This document shows, in pieces, positions 19,891-29,689 of a DNA stretch of 64,000 bases (its first letter is position 1; each line of letters begins with the position of its first letter). This DNA comes from Pictodentalium vernedei (taxonomy: Eukaryota; Mollusca; Scaphopoda; Dentaliida; Dentaliidae). The stretch spans positions 23,145,533 through 23,209,532 of the forward strand of contig CM062289.1 in NCBI GenBank assembly GCA_031216915.1. Direction: 5' to 3'. The notes under the pieces are model-generated. The model did no database searches and had not been told where the DNA came from. It saw only the letters and a list, made by a program, of their open reading frames with translations. Made by a program: the position numbers and the translations under genes.

Positions 19891-20562
19891 TACCTCTGAT
19901 TCGTTCTTTAAGCACCAAATTTTCTTGGGGAAGGCCTAGTCCTAACCAGGATCCTGCGGTTGTTACCTTCTTCACGGGCTGCTCCAAGGTATGACTGGGG
20001 GAGCCCCCCCCCCCCAACGGCCCTCCAAATATCACCCCCCCCCCCCAAAAAAAAATAAAATAAAATAAAATAAAATGGCTAGGGTACCCCCTATTATAGA
20101 ACCCTGGCTAAGCTTGAAAACTCAAAAATAGCTCGACCGAATTTGTTAGCTATATGTTTAGCCTACTTCTTTGTTTTACAGGATGCTTTTGTTGGTTGGT
20201 TGATTTGATGTTACGTTTGAAGTGGAGATAGGTGCACGTGAGTGTTTTTGGTGCCCTCCCTCTGGGTACATCAGTACCTGTCTACCCGATAATCAACTTC
20301 GCATGGGTATTCTTTTTCCCAGATGAGGCAAATAGTGCAGGGTCTGTTGATAACAATATTGTGTATTATAACCGTGTATTCAAGTTGCATAATGACAACA
20401 ACAGAAGCAGAAATATCGCAACATCATCCTTACAAAGTTTGTTCGAAATAACACATCACAAAAAAACAGGATGATATTTGGTTACGCCTAAACGGAATGA
20501 ATATTAATCAAGTTATTCTTAGTCTCGAGTTTAAATGATATGCATGTGTTCAGAAGACCCAC
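19891..20562. other. No gene seen
   Basis: Contains a C-run, an (AAAAT)n tract at 20057-20075, and a short open frame at 20232-20474 without homology I can name. Confidence 0.35.
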
Positions 20563-20692
20563 CACTCTAACATCAGTGGAGTTAAAAATGAACCCAAATC
20601 ATCTGGGTTGAGTGAATATGAACCCAGGTGGGTTCATATTCACTCAACCCAGTTGATTTGGGCTCATTTTTAACCCAACTAATTTTAGAGTG
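20563..20692. mobile_element. ACACTCTAAAA palindromic MITE
   Basis: Two arms of about 64 bp (CACTCTAACATCAGTGGAGT... and its reverse complement ending AATTTTAGAGTGT) are joined by a 2-nt centre. Repeats of the AACCCAAATCAACTGGGTT type fill each arm. A single-arm copy occurs at 49290-49354. Confidence 0.8.
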
Positions 20693-21312
20693 TATTGTCG
20701 ACGTGTTATGTCCGTGGTGGCTGGCTTTCTACAAAATATTAATAAAATTTGTAGAGGTATTTTGTTTAAATTTTTAAACAAATTTTCCATTTTTTTCTGG
20801 GTTTCTTTTTATAAAAAGTGCCTCCAATAATTACTAAAAATGTAATAAAACTATGAACCGCTAATTTATACTTGTTGTGCTAATTTTATTTTGTGCGGCC
20901 TTGACCTATCTCAGTCTTATGTAGATGTATGTGCACTGGACAGAAGGCTTGCGAGTTCGAAATGGTTGTTGAACCTTGACACTGTATCCAGGAGCGTAGA
21001 TACGGCGACGAGGACTCCACGCCCACCACAACAGTCAAGTTTTTTTCAGAAAATTTTAGATTCAGTCGGATTTCTTTTTCTCATATAGTTGACCATTCCC
21101 GCTATATGAAGACAGACAATGATTGCTTCGGTCTGGGCGCATGGAAACGAGTCTTTCAAACACACATTTTATTTGCCAAAGTGTATCGGTTTATATTGTG
21201 CTATGATGCATTCCTTTGCTTTGCATTGCTACGTTTTGGCGAAAAAAAATATGGCCTTGCTCCAGCAAGCACCATCTCCTCCACTGCGTTCAGCGCTTGG
21301 TCAAAACCATTA
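20693..21312. other. No gene seen
   Basis: Only short open frames without recognisable homology before the 39-bp satellite begins. Confidence 0.35.
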
Positions 21313-22905
21313 CCGCAGTGTTATGAAGCTGTATACCGAGTCCTGTGAATAACACAGTGTTATGAAGCTGTATACCGAGTCCTGTGAATAACACAGTGTT
21401 ATGAAGCTGTATACCGAGTCCTGTGAATAACACACTGTTATGAAGCTGTATACCGAGCCCGTGAATAACACAGTGTTATGAAGTAGTATACCGAGTCCTG
21501 TGAATAACACAGTGTTATGAAGCTGTATACCGAGTCCTGTGAATAACACAGTGTTATGAAGCTGTATACCGAGTCCTGTGAATAACACAGTGTTATGAAG
21601 CTGTATGCCGAGTCCTGTGAATAACACAGTGTTATGAAGCTGTATACCGAGTCATGTGAATAACACAGTGTTATGAAGCTGTATGCCGAGTCCTGTGAAT
21701 AACACAGTGTTATGAAGCTGTATACCGAGTCCTGTGAATAACACAGTGTTATGAAGTAGTATACCGAGCCCTGTGAATAACGCAGTGTTATGAAATAGTA
21801 TACCGAGCCCGTGAATAACACAGTGTTATGAAGCTGTATACCGAGTCCTGTGAATAACACAGTATTATGAAGCTGTATACCCAGTCCTGTGAATAACACA
21901 GTGCTATGAAGCTGTATGCCGAGTCCTGTGAATAACACAGTGTTATGAAGCTGTATGCCGAGCCCTGTGAATAACACAGTGTTATGAAGCTGTATGCCGA
22001 GTCCTGTGAATAACACAGTTTTATGAAGCTGTATACCGAGTCCTGTGAATAACAGTGTTATGAAGCTGTATACCGAGTCCTGTGAATAACACAGTGTTAT
22101 GAAGCTGTATACCGAGTCATGTGAATAACACAGTGTTATGAAGCTGCATACCGAGTCCTGTGAATAACACAGTGTTATGAAGCTGTATACCGAGTCCTGT
22201 GAATAACACAGTGTTATGAAGTAGTATACCGAGCCTGTGAATAACGCAGTGTTATGAAGTAGTATACCGAGCCCTGTGAATAACGCAGTGTTATGAAGTA
22301 GTATACCGAGCCCGTGAATAACACAGTGTTATGAAGCCTTATACCGAGTCCTGTGAATAACAGTGTTATGAAGCTGTATACCGAGTCATGTGAATAACAC
22401 AGTGTTATGAAGCTGTATACCGAGTCCTGTGAATAACACAGTGTTATGAAGTAGTATACCGAGCCTGTGAATAACACAGTGTTATGAAGTAGTATACCGA
22501 GCCCTGTGAATAACGCAGTGTTATGAAGTAGTATACCGAGCCCATGAATAACACAGTGTTATGAAGCTGTATACCGAGTCTCGTGAATAACACAGTGTTA
22601 TGAAGCTGTATACCGAGTCCTGTGAATAACACAGTGTTATGAAGTAGTATACCGAGTCCTGTGAATAACACAGTGTTATGAAGCTGTATACCGAGTCCTC
22701 TGAATAACACAGTGTTATGAAGCTGTATACCGAGTCCTGTGAATAACACAGTGTTATGAAGTAGTATACCGAGCCCTGTGAATAACGCAGTGTTATGAAA
22801 TAGTATACCGAGCCCGTGAATAACACAGTGTTATGAAGCTGTATACCGAGTCCTGTGAATAACACAGTATTATGAAGCTGTATACCCAGTCCTGTGAATA
22901 ACACA
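21313..22905. repeat. Satellite array, 39-bp unit (about 41 copies)
   Basis: The consensus begins CAGTGTTATGAAGCTGTATA and continues CCGAGTCCTGTGAATAACA, 39 bp in all. Variants include AAGTAGTATACC and GAGCCCGTG (38 bp). Because 39 is divisible by three, long open frames appear (period LFTGLGIQLHNTV on the minus strand); these are artefacts. A block at about 21751-21900 recurs almost identically at about 22756-22905, an offset of 1005 bp. Confidence 0.97.
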
Positions 22906-23077
22906 TTTTCGATGCAAATCGAATTTTGAATCGAATCATAGGCATTATTGGAAATCGAATTGAATCGGAGCGTCTTGAAGGTGGTCGATTTTGAGTGGGG
23001 TCGGGGTTGTAAACGGAATTTGTTAGACTGTGATGTCTCAGGTCCTGACTGATGTACTATTGCAACTACATCATTAA

Positions 23078-23329
23078 CCCTTTTACTGCCACGCCCACTT
23101 TATCCATATATGGAGGACCTCTATGTATACCTGTATGCGAGGAAGTTTAATAATATTTATGACATATACTTGAAACTCTATCACCTGATTAATTGTTGGA
23201 AAGGGCTCTCTGAGCTCTCTGAGTCCTTTCCAACAATTAATAAGATGATAGATTTGACATGCGCATACCAGAACGTACAGATTATCATCATAAAATAGGT
23301 GACAATAGTCGCTTTTGGCTGCGTAAGTG
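23078..23329. mobile_element. piggyBac-like MITE, family 3
   Basis: TTAA at 23074-23077 and 23330-23333. Ends are CCCTTTTACTGCCACGCC and TCGCTTTTGGCTGCGTAAGTG (inverted, imperfect). A palindromic core is built from TTAATTGTTGGAAAGG and CCTTTCCAACAATTAA around AGAGCTC. No coding capacity. Confidence 0.7.
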
Positions 23330-23716
23330 TTAAGGAACGCCTTCGTCAAAGACATGCCTTGATGATGTAGTTGGAATATTACCAAGTAAAGATTATAGCT
23401 CAAAAACAGGAACAGGTTCGAGAATTACTGGTACTAGGCACTGCACAGTACTAGCCACTAGCAACATCTCATCGTCGACATTGTTTGAAAACTTTATATT
23501 TGCTTCTTTCAGTAGAGGTGACTACTAAGACTGGAATTAGCATGGGTGGTGACATGGTGCTAATTCTATTTTAGTTAATTATAGCGGAAATTACACTTTG
23601 TCTTCATTTTTAGCATTACTTATGTACAATTTTCATCTGAACTATACGTTTTCAAGACGACTTAGATTAATGATACAAAGCTATTTTCGTGTGAAAAGAT
23701 TCGAAAGGAAACGAAT

Positions 23717-24092
23717 TATTTATTTATTTAATTATTTATTGGTGTTTAAGGTCACATACTTATGCACAATGGCTAATTTTGACCGTGAAAGTTTTACGGG
23801 TGGGGGAAGCCGGAGTATCCGGAGAGAACCACCGAGCATCGACGAGCAACTGTCAACTCCTCAACATTCTAACTCTGTTCAAGCTCCGCTCAAGCAGGGT
23901 TACAGCGGTTGAAGACATGTTCACTATCGACGTGCGGTGCGCCTTAGTACGCAGCGCCATCGTGCCCCTATATAAGCAACTGGGATAAAGTGCCTTGCCT
24001 AAAGACACAACGCGGGTCGTCCCGGACGGGGATCGAACTCGGGACCTCTTGCATTGAAGTCCAACAGTCTACCACTGAGCCACCGCGCTCCC
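23717..24092 (-). mobile_element. tRNA-headed SINE
   Basis: Minus-strand SINE with a GGGAGCGCGGTGGCTCAGTG head, a shifted box B (GTTCGATCCC) and the shared body and tail. A perfect 13-bp target duplication AAAGGAAACGAAT lies at 23704-23716 and 24093-24105. It stands 27 bp from a hAT MITE; both inserted into the same older sequence. Confidence 0.92.
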
Positions 24093-24119
24093 AAAGGAAA
24101 CGAATCGGACAGCCAAATG

Positions 24120-24533
24120 CAGTGGCGGCGCCAGAGTTACAAAAGTGAGCGGGTACAGTTGTGGAATGTGTAGCGCCGTGCTGGGGTGGGTTTCGGGGGG
24201 GGGGATCCTCTCCCTAAGTTGAAAATTGTTTTAAATGTTTTGCAACAAAATCATGGGAATATGGATATCATTGGAACCGACCGGTTCCAATGATATTCAT
24301 ATTTGCATGATTTCATTGAGTTATACCTTTGAGAATTTTTCTAAAATATTAAATTTTATTTATTTTTTAAAATTGCTGTAGGCTGAATTCCAAACGGATG
24401 CCTTGCACGCTCTCGATTCTAGCATTCGTCGAATACTCTTAAGCACTATGTTTCAGTCCGTTTAAACGCGGCATGTCTTGTTGCAATTTAGACCCTCGAC
24501 TGTTGTTTGTTGTTTGCAGCTAGCGTGTGGTGT

Positions 24534-24564
<31 letters not shown>

Positions 24565-24752
24565 GGGGGGCAAACATAAATTCAATACCTCTCTGATTTT
24601 GTGCTCTTGGGAATATTAGATTAAGCATACCGACCATTACACCGCAACGTGCAATACAACAAACATTAAAATGATAGTATTGTTTTACTACGCTTGGCGA
24701 AAAAAGTGGAGGGGTAAGTACCCCCACATACCCATCCATGGCGCCGCCACTG
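24120..24752. mobile_element. hAT-superfamily MITE with exact 8-bp TSD
   Basis: Terminal inverted repeats CAGTGGCGGCGCCA and TGGCGCCGCCACTG are flanked by an exact 8-bp duplication GCCAAATG (24112-24119 and 24753-24760). The 8-bp duplication and CAGTGG-type ends place it with hAT. The interior holds a palindrome at 24249-24313 (ATCATTGGAACC/GGTTCCAATGAT), a (GT)n run and a long G run. No transposase is present, so it moved in trans. Confidence 0.93.
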
Positions 24753-24760
24753 GCCAAATG

Positions 24761-26060
24761 CGAATCGATCCGAGTAGTAACTTATTAAGATTCGAAATCG
24801 ATCGATTCTCGAAGCTTCGCATGGCCATAGGTCTATACGAACAAAGATGACATATGATAACACGAAAGAGTCGGTGGAATGTCAACGTTCAACAAACATT
24901 TCAAACTTGCCAGCTTGAAATATTTGTTGAACCTTGACATTCTGTCGCCTCTCTATTGTTCAAATATAACTTCGATGGGTCTCGTTGAATGTGGTGATGG
25001 AGAGGTGCCCACCCCAAGACTTCAACACAGCCCAATCTACCATGAAACAATGATAATAGTGAAAAAGCAAAACTGAAAAAATGCACAACGCCTGCGCATC
25101 GCAATTGACGCAAGGCTGAATTATTCCACTCTCGTTATTAATAAGATTAGGTGTCAATTTAGAAGAGATTTTTCACCATTAGATGGAATTAATAGGGACA
25201 ATTTTCAACGTCAATGACTTATTGACAATAATAACAGAGTGTAGAAATAAAATTGAATAATTCACATAATTATGTTCCAACGACGTCATTTCACAATGAC
25301 AAGCACGTGCCTTGTTTTAAAAATTACTAAATCGCTAGGCACAGAAGTGTGTTGAAATCCTAGTCGATTCACCGAAATAAACTGAATTATCCTTTTATGC
25401 ACATGTCCGGCCTCCGGTAAACGTTTTCCTGCACCAGAAAACTAAGTTCACGCCCAGACAAGCTGTAGGTTCCATATTCGGTTCAATGGTATATTCTTAA
25501 AATTTGATAAACTTTTCTTGGTAAAGTCCCCCAGCTTAATGGGCCGACATGTATCAGTGATGCAAATCGTCGCCACGTTTAGCAAACTGCACGCGTGTTG
25601 CGCCCACTTTTGTAATAATTTGCTCTTTTGGCGTTCTAGCTTTGCTTCATTCAATTTTGTCACAAATTATATAACGATAGGCTATATGATTCCTTTAAAA
25701 AACCCAAACAACCTTGTCCCCTTTTACCTTGAGAATAACAGCATGCACCGATGACGTTGTGGTCGTCTTTTCGCCTTTTTAACCAACTGAGCCTTGATTT
25801 TTGGAGTGAATCGTAGGTGTGAAATAGACAGAACCATTGTGATATAAATTACACGGTGAGGACGATTTAACAACGGTGAAGAAAAACCAGTATGACGGAA
25901 ACAGAATTTCATGAGAGATACGTACTCCGAAATCTAACTCTCGAGAACCAGCCATTTGATTCAAAGATTCCCCCGTTCTTCGTCAACTGCTTCTGTGCCG
26001 AAATACCCAATTGGTTGTAAGCAAAAGATAATAAACTGCGAAACAAAGATGATATGGAAA
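24761..26060. other. No gene seen
   Basis: Contains GATTCGA-rich sequence at 24763-24825 ending TCGAAGCTTCGCATGGCC. A similar end occurs near 31742-31760, so this may be an old dispersed repeat. Elsewhere there are only short open frames of no visible family. Confidence 0.35.
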
Positions 26061-26151
26061 GAGTGTTTTTCTCATATAATATTTATGAAACGACTCGAAG
26101 TATTATTTTCCGTTTTGGCGAGCCTATAAATATTATATGAGAAAAACACTC
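26061..26151. repeat. Inverted repeat, 26-bp perfect arms
   Basis: GAGTGTTTTTCTCATATAAT (start of the 26-nt arm, 26061-26086) is matched by its reverse complement at 26126-26151, with a 39-nt loop. Probable foldback remnant. Confidence 0.75.
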
Positions 26152-26217
26152 ATTTCATATTCTATTTATCATATGACACACACACGGACAAATTAGTGAC
26201 TTAGTATGACTTTTTAA

Positions 26218-26420
26218 CCCATCACCTAACATGAGTTGTAGACGGCACCTGGAAAAAACATCCTCATATAACTAAAAAATTTCATTTTTTACTTCCAAAA
26301 CATAGGTTATGACCCCTCATTGGAACGAGCTCGTTCCAATGAGGGTTCATAACCTATGTTTTGGAAGCAAAAAGTGAAAATATAAAAAAGAATGAACGGC
26401 GTATTTCTTGTAGGTAAAAG
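26218..26420. mobile_element. piggyBac-like MITE, family 1, copy 3
   Basis: Left TTAA at 26214-26217, then the CCCATCACCTAACATGAG end. The core palindrome is a near-perfect CATAGGTTATGACCCCTCAT, GGAACGAGCTCGTTCC and its return. The right end is degraded (GTAGGTAAAAG). Confidence 0.75.
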
Positions 26421-26478
26421 AATATTACAATATAACCCACCCAAAATAGGACAGATAATGTAAATTCTCCTTACTGAA

Positions 26479-26650
26479 ATTATGCAAATGTCACCCAGTT
26501 GTATTTTGTTTCGCCAATCAAATTGTCCAGTTTTGAAATTGACCAATGAAAGCACCCAACTCTAATTATGCAAATTATGAAAATGTGGCCCAGTTGTATT
26601 TTGTTCAGCCAATCAAATTGTCTAGTTTTGAGATTGACCAATGAAATTGA
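26479..26650 (+). repeat. Direct repeat with octamer and CCAAT motifs
   Basis: Two diverged copies each contain ATTATGCAAAT (octamer ATGCAAAT), CACCCAGTTGTATTTTGTT or GGCCCAGTTGTATTTTGTT, then GCCAATCAAATTGTC and TTGACCAATGAAA. The conserved order octamer, CCAAT, CCAAT resembles animal histone promoters, but no histone gene is nearby. Confidence 0.65.
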
Positions 26651-26724
26651 CGGAAGGCTTTATTTATCACTGATTAATATGAAAACAAAATATCAACTGT
26701 TTTAAAGTGAACAAAACGGACGAG

Positions 26725-27140
26725 TCATATGATAAATAAAATATACCCAAAGTAGCTTGGTGTACCGAAACAGTGTGTTTTTATTATATTTATTTTGTAA
26801 ACATCCAGTTTGCTCTGCTCAACAGAAAACATCTCAAATATCATGTGGATGGTATTTATCATTCGAAAAAAATAAATATAAAATAAATATAACTGAACAC
26901 AAATGTATTTCATATTTCTCCAATAACTGGTTAAGTGCTGGGCGGCCAAATTTGGGCATTTTTTATACAACTTAAAGGCTTCATATTCTGTACACGTGTT
27001 CCATAAAATCTGTGAAGTGAAATTATTTAGCCTATATGGATTTGCCTTGTGAAAGGCACTCTCCCATAAATATTTACAAGGCACGAACCTTTGAAGAATT
27101 TTTTTCTGACCAAAAATAATTTAGAACTCTACTAGTTATC
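26725..27140 (-). pseudogene. Unidentified dispersed repeat, related to 57290-57660
   Basis: Sequence from about 26970 to 27140 matches 57480-57665 in order: CTTCATATTCTGT, GAAATTATTTAGCCTATATG, the GCCTTGT palindrome, then GACCAAAAATAATTT. The 57-kb copy lies downstream of a LINE-type zinc knuckle on the minus strand, so this is probably the 3' region of the same minus-strand LINE family. Confidence 0.45.
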
Positions 27141-27331
27141 AAACACAGGAAATAAGAAATAAGTCTCCCTCCCTCCTCCTCCCCCCCCCCCTCGCTGATT
27201 TGAATAAAAAATAATTGCTCCAGTATGTCGTGCCTTGTGACAGGGAACTTGCCTGACCAAATGAAGTTTGGGGGGGGGGGGGGGGGGCAACATATTTTTC
27301 TCCAACTTCATTTCACCTCATGATCAGTTGA

Positions 27332-27566
27332 CCCTTTGAACCCGAAAGACTGCTTTTCCGGTCCAGTAATATGATACGACATAATTTTATTAATTAAGAT
27401 GACTGCTACGTAAATATGTGAGCAGATCAATAAATATTTTTAACGTGCAGCCCCCCCAAGGCTGCACGCTGAAAATATTAATTGGTCTTCCCTCCGAACA
27501 ATGAATAAGGACTTTTCCAAATGCTGCCACTGAACTGACATAGAAGATACCACCGGGGTTCAAGGG
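27332..27566. mobile_element. piggyBac-like MITE, family 2, copy 1
   Basis: Ends CCCTTTGAACCCGAAAGAC and the inverted CCGGGGTTCAAGGG. Right TTAA at 27567-27570, left site mutated to TTGA. The core palindrome is CGTGCAGC around a C run and GGCTGCACG. Confidence 0.75.
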
Positions 27567-27721
27567 TTAAGATTGTGTATCGACAATAGATGAAGGCCCA
27601 GCGTCCTCCTCGGGAAAAACAAGTACCTGTTCAGACCAAATGGAGTACCCTGGGTACTTTCCAGGGCTTACATATGCAGATTGGAAGGAATAACCATAAA
27701 ATGACGGATGTATATACGGTT

Positions 27722-28092
27722 CGGTTGATTCAGATCTCCGAAGTTAAGCAACGTCGAGCCCGGTTAATCCTCGGATGGGTGACCGTCTGAGCGATCGATT
27801 CGGACTCCCGCGTTGTGTCCTTGGGCAAGGCACTTAACCCCGATTGTCCTCGTGGGGGGCACGATGACGCTGTGTCCTAAGGCATACTGCACGTCGATGG
27901 TACGCATGTCTTCAACCAATCTAACCCTGCCTGTGCTGCAGTGCGGAGTTGCGATGTTGGGGAGCTGGCAGCTGCTCGTCGTTGCTCGGTGGTTCTCTCC
28001 GGGTACTCCGGCTTCCTCCACCCGTAAAACTGTCACGGTCATGATTAGCTATTGTGCATAGGTATGTGACCTTAAACACCAATAAATAAATA
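27722..28092 (+). mobile_element. SINE with a 5S rRNA-derived head
   Basis: The body is that of the tRNA-headed SINEs: TTGTGTCCTTGGGCAAGGCA, CTGCACGTCGATGGTACGC, the CGGGTACTCCGGCTTCCTCC block and the TTGTGCATAGGTATG tail with (AAATA)n. The first 70 bases are instead 5S rRNA-like. An exact 10-bp target duplication ATATACGGTT lies at 27712-27721 and 28093-28102, so head and body inserted as one unit. This is a SINE3-type (5S-headed) element sharing a body with SINE2-type neighbours. Confidence 0.88.
27731..27795 (+). ncRNA. 5S rRNA-like segment, SINE head (not a 5S gene)
   Basis: CAGATCTCCGAAGTTAAGCA followed by ACGTCGAGCCCGGTTAAT and TCGGATGGGTGACCGTCTG corresponds to the internal control region of animal 5S rRNA (box A, intermediate element, box C). 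The 5' and 3' parts of 5S rRNA are missing, so it cannot be a functional 5S gene. It would keep TFIIIA/pol III promoter elements. Confidence 0.88.
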
Positions 28093-28102
28093 ATATACGG
28101 TT

Positions 28103-28964
28103 GACGTTTTCCAGGAAAAGTGTGGGAGGGATTCCCCAACATTCAGAACCTCCGTGACAACGCAGTTGCCTCGTGAGGCACATGTGAGTATTCTCAGAAA
28201 GAATAAATATCCATGCATTGTATGGGCAGACGTACTTGTTATTATGTACTCACAAACGCTGTTTTCAACAGTTTGTTAGTAATGTTCACTGGAGGTAGTA
28301 CGGTGCCATGATTTAACACAGGATTCCCCTTACCAAAATTCGACGGTATAGGTACCAAATGTACTATAGAAATTCCCATAGTATTCTGTTACCTATATCG
28401 TCAGTCCTGGGTAGGGGATTATAGATACCAGAAATCCTGTGAAAATCCCTATAGTAAATTTTGCAGTCAACTGGTGTCTTTTATGGGGGCGCTTTTTTTT
28501 AACACTTTGAAACACTTTTGATTTAACTTTTTAGCTCTCTTTGAGCAAATGGAGATGTACTCACATGTGCTCAGACCACGCGCTCATATATTCATAGGAC
28601 ATTCAAACAAACACGGGGCGTATTGATTCGAACCCTGATCAGGTCAATGAATCAATCTAAAAAGTCTGGTAATCTTACAAATAAACTTCAGTTCGCTAAA
28701 TCACCTCACATAGGTTATCAACATTGTCATCTGTACAGGACTTTATGTGGAGATTGAAGTCAAGAAATTCAGAGAAGTGATATTAAATATGGAAACCATA
28801 CAATTATAATATATCCTTGACACCCCTCAAGGGCTATTATCGTTAAATGGAAACCTGTGTTCAAGAGACTTGTTACCAAAACAAAAAACCTAAACATAGA
28901 TAAGTATATATTGTGAACACAGATTCATTGAAAGAACCAGGACAGCATTTGTTAGCAATATATT
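28103..28964. other. No gene seen; weak inverted repeat near 28310-28460
   Basis: ACAGGATTCCCCTTACC (28318) is loosely answered by sequences near 28405-28440 (GGTAGGGGATTATAGAT, AATCCTGTG). This may be an old palindromic element. No coding signal. Confidence 0.35.
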
Positions 28965-28968
28965 TTAA

Positions 28969-29200
28969 CCCTTTGAACTCCAGAGGCCGTTTTTTCAGCC
29001 GGGTGACAAGCTACGTCATAATGTCATTAATGGGGATGACTGCAAGGTAATTGTGTGGTGTAGACCAATCAATATTTTCAACGTGCAGCCCTAAGGCTGC
29101 ACGTTGAAAATTTTAATTGGTCTACCCCAAATAATAAATATGGACTCTTCCGATTGCTACCATGGAACTGACATGGAAGATACCACAAGGGTTCAACGGG
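28969..29200. mobile_element. piggyBac-like MITE, family 2, copy 2
   Basis: TTAA at 28965-28968 and 29201-29204. Ends CCCTTTGAACTCCAGAGGC and CAAGGGTTCAACGGG (inverted, imperfect). Core arms AATATTTTCAACGTGCAGCC / GGCTGCACGTTGAAAATTTT. This is the best-preserved copy of the family here. Confidence 0.85.
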
Positions 29201-29281
29201 TTAAAGACAATCATTCGGCCATCTACTTTGATTCATACTGTTTATCACCAATGCCTATTTACAATATTTCAAGCTGGGATC

Positions 29282-29682
29282 GCGGTCCCTGGAGCTGAGG
29301 GGAAAAATCGGGAAAAACAGTGAAGAGGAGTGCCAGATGTGTAACTTGGGCGTGGTGGAGACCCTGGAACACTTTCTTATAGAATGCCCAAAATACCAGT
29401 CTAAAAGAACAAGATTCACGGGGAGTATAATGGGGAAGTGGGATGGGAGAATGAAGGAGATATGGTTAGGGGGCGACTCAAAGGAGAGGGCTAATATACT
29501 AATCGAAGAAATTGGGAAGAATGAGGCAAGGGATGTCATCGAGCAGTTCGTCTCCGAGTGTTGGGAGGAGAGAAGAAGTGCTGGAATAGGGAGGCAGTTG
29601 GTAGAACATGGGTAATCAAGGCCTCCTCAAACGAGAACCGCGACAAATCAGCGGCCGGCGGCCGAAGTGTTATTATTATTAC
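29282..29682 (+). pseudogene. LINE ORF2 C-terminus with zinc knuckle, family B copy 1
   Basis: The frame LRGKIGKNSEEECQMCNLG and VVETLEHFLIECPKY gives C-x2-C-x9-H-x4-C, the zinc-knuckle-like motif at the end of many LINE proteins. It then runs to WEERRSAGIGRQLVEHG and stop. The 3' UTR contains GAACCGCGACAAATCAGCGG and ends in (TTA)n at 29668. The RT lies outside this fragment, so it is a heavily 5'-truncated insertion. A more decayed relative is at 44964-45486. Confidence 0.8.
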
Positions 29683-29689
29683 AATTTCA

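Noticed and set aside
21310..22904. Long open frames with a 13-residue repeat (LFTGLGIQLHNTV)
   Set aside because: They follow from a 39-bp satellite; shortened units shift every frame and several frames are open at once.
27731..27795. True 5S rRNA gene
   Set aside because: Only the internal control region is present; the 5' and 3' thirds are missing and it is inside a retroposon with a target duplication.
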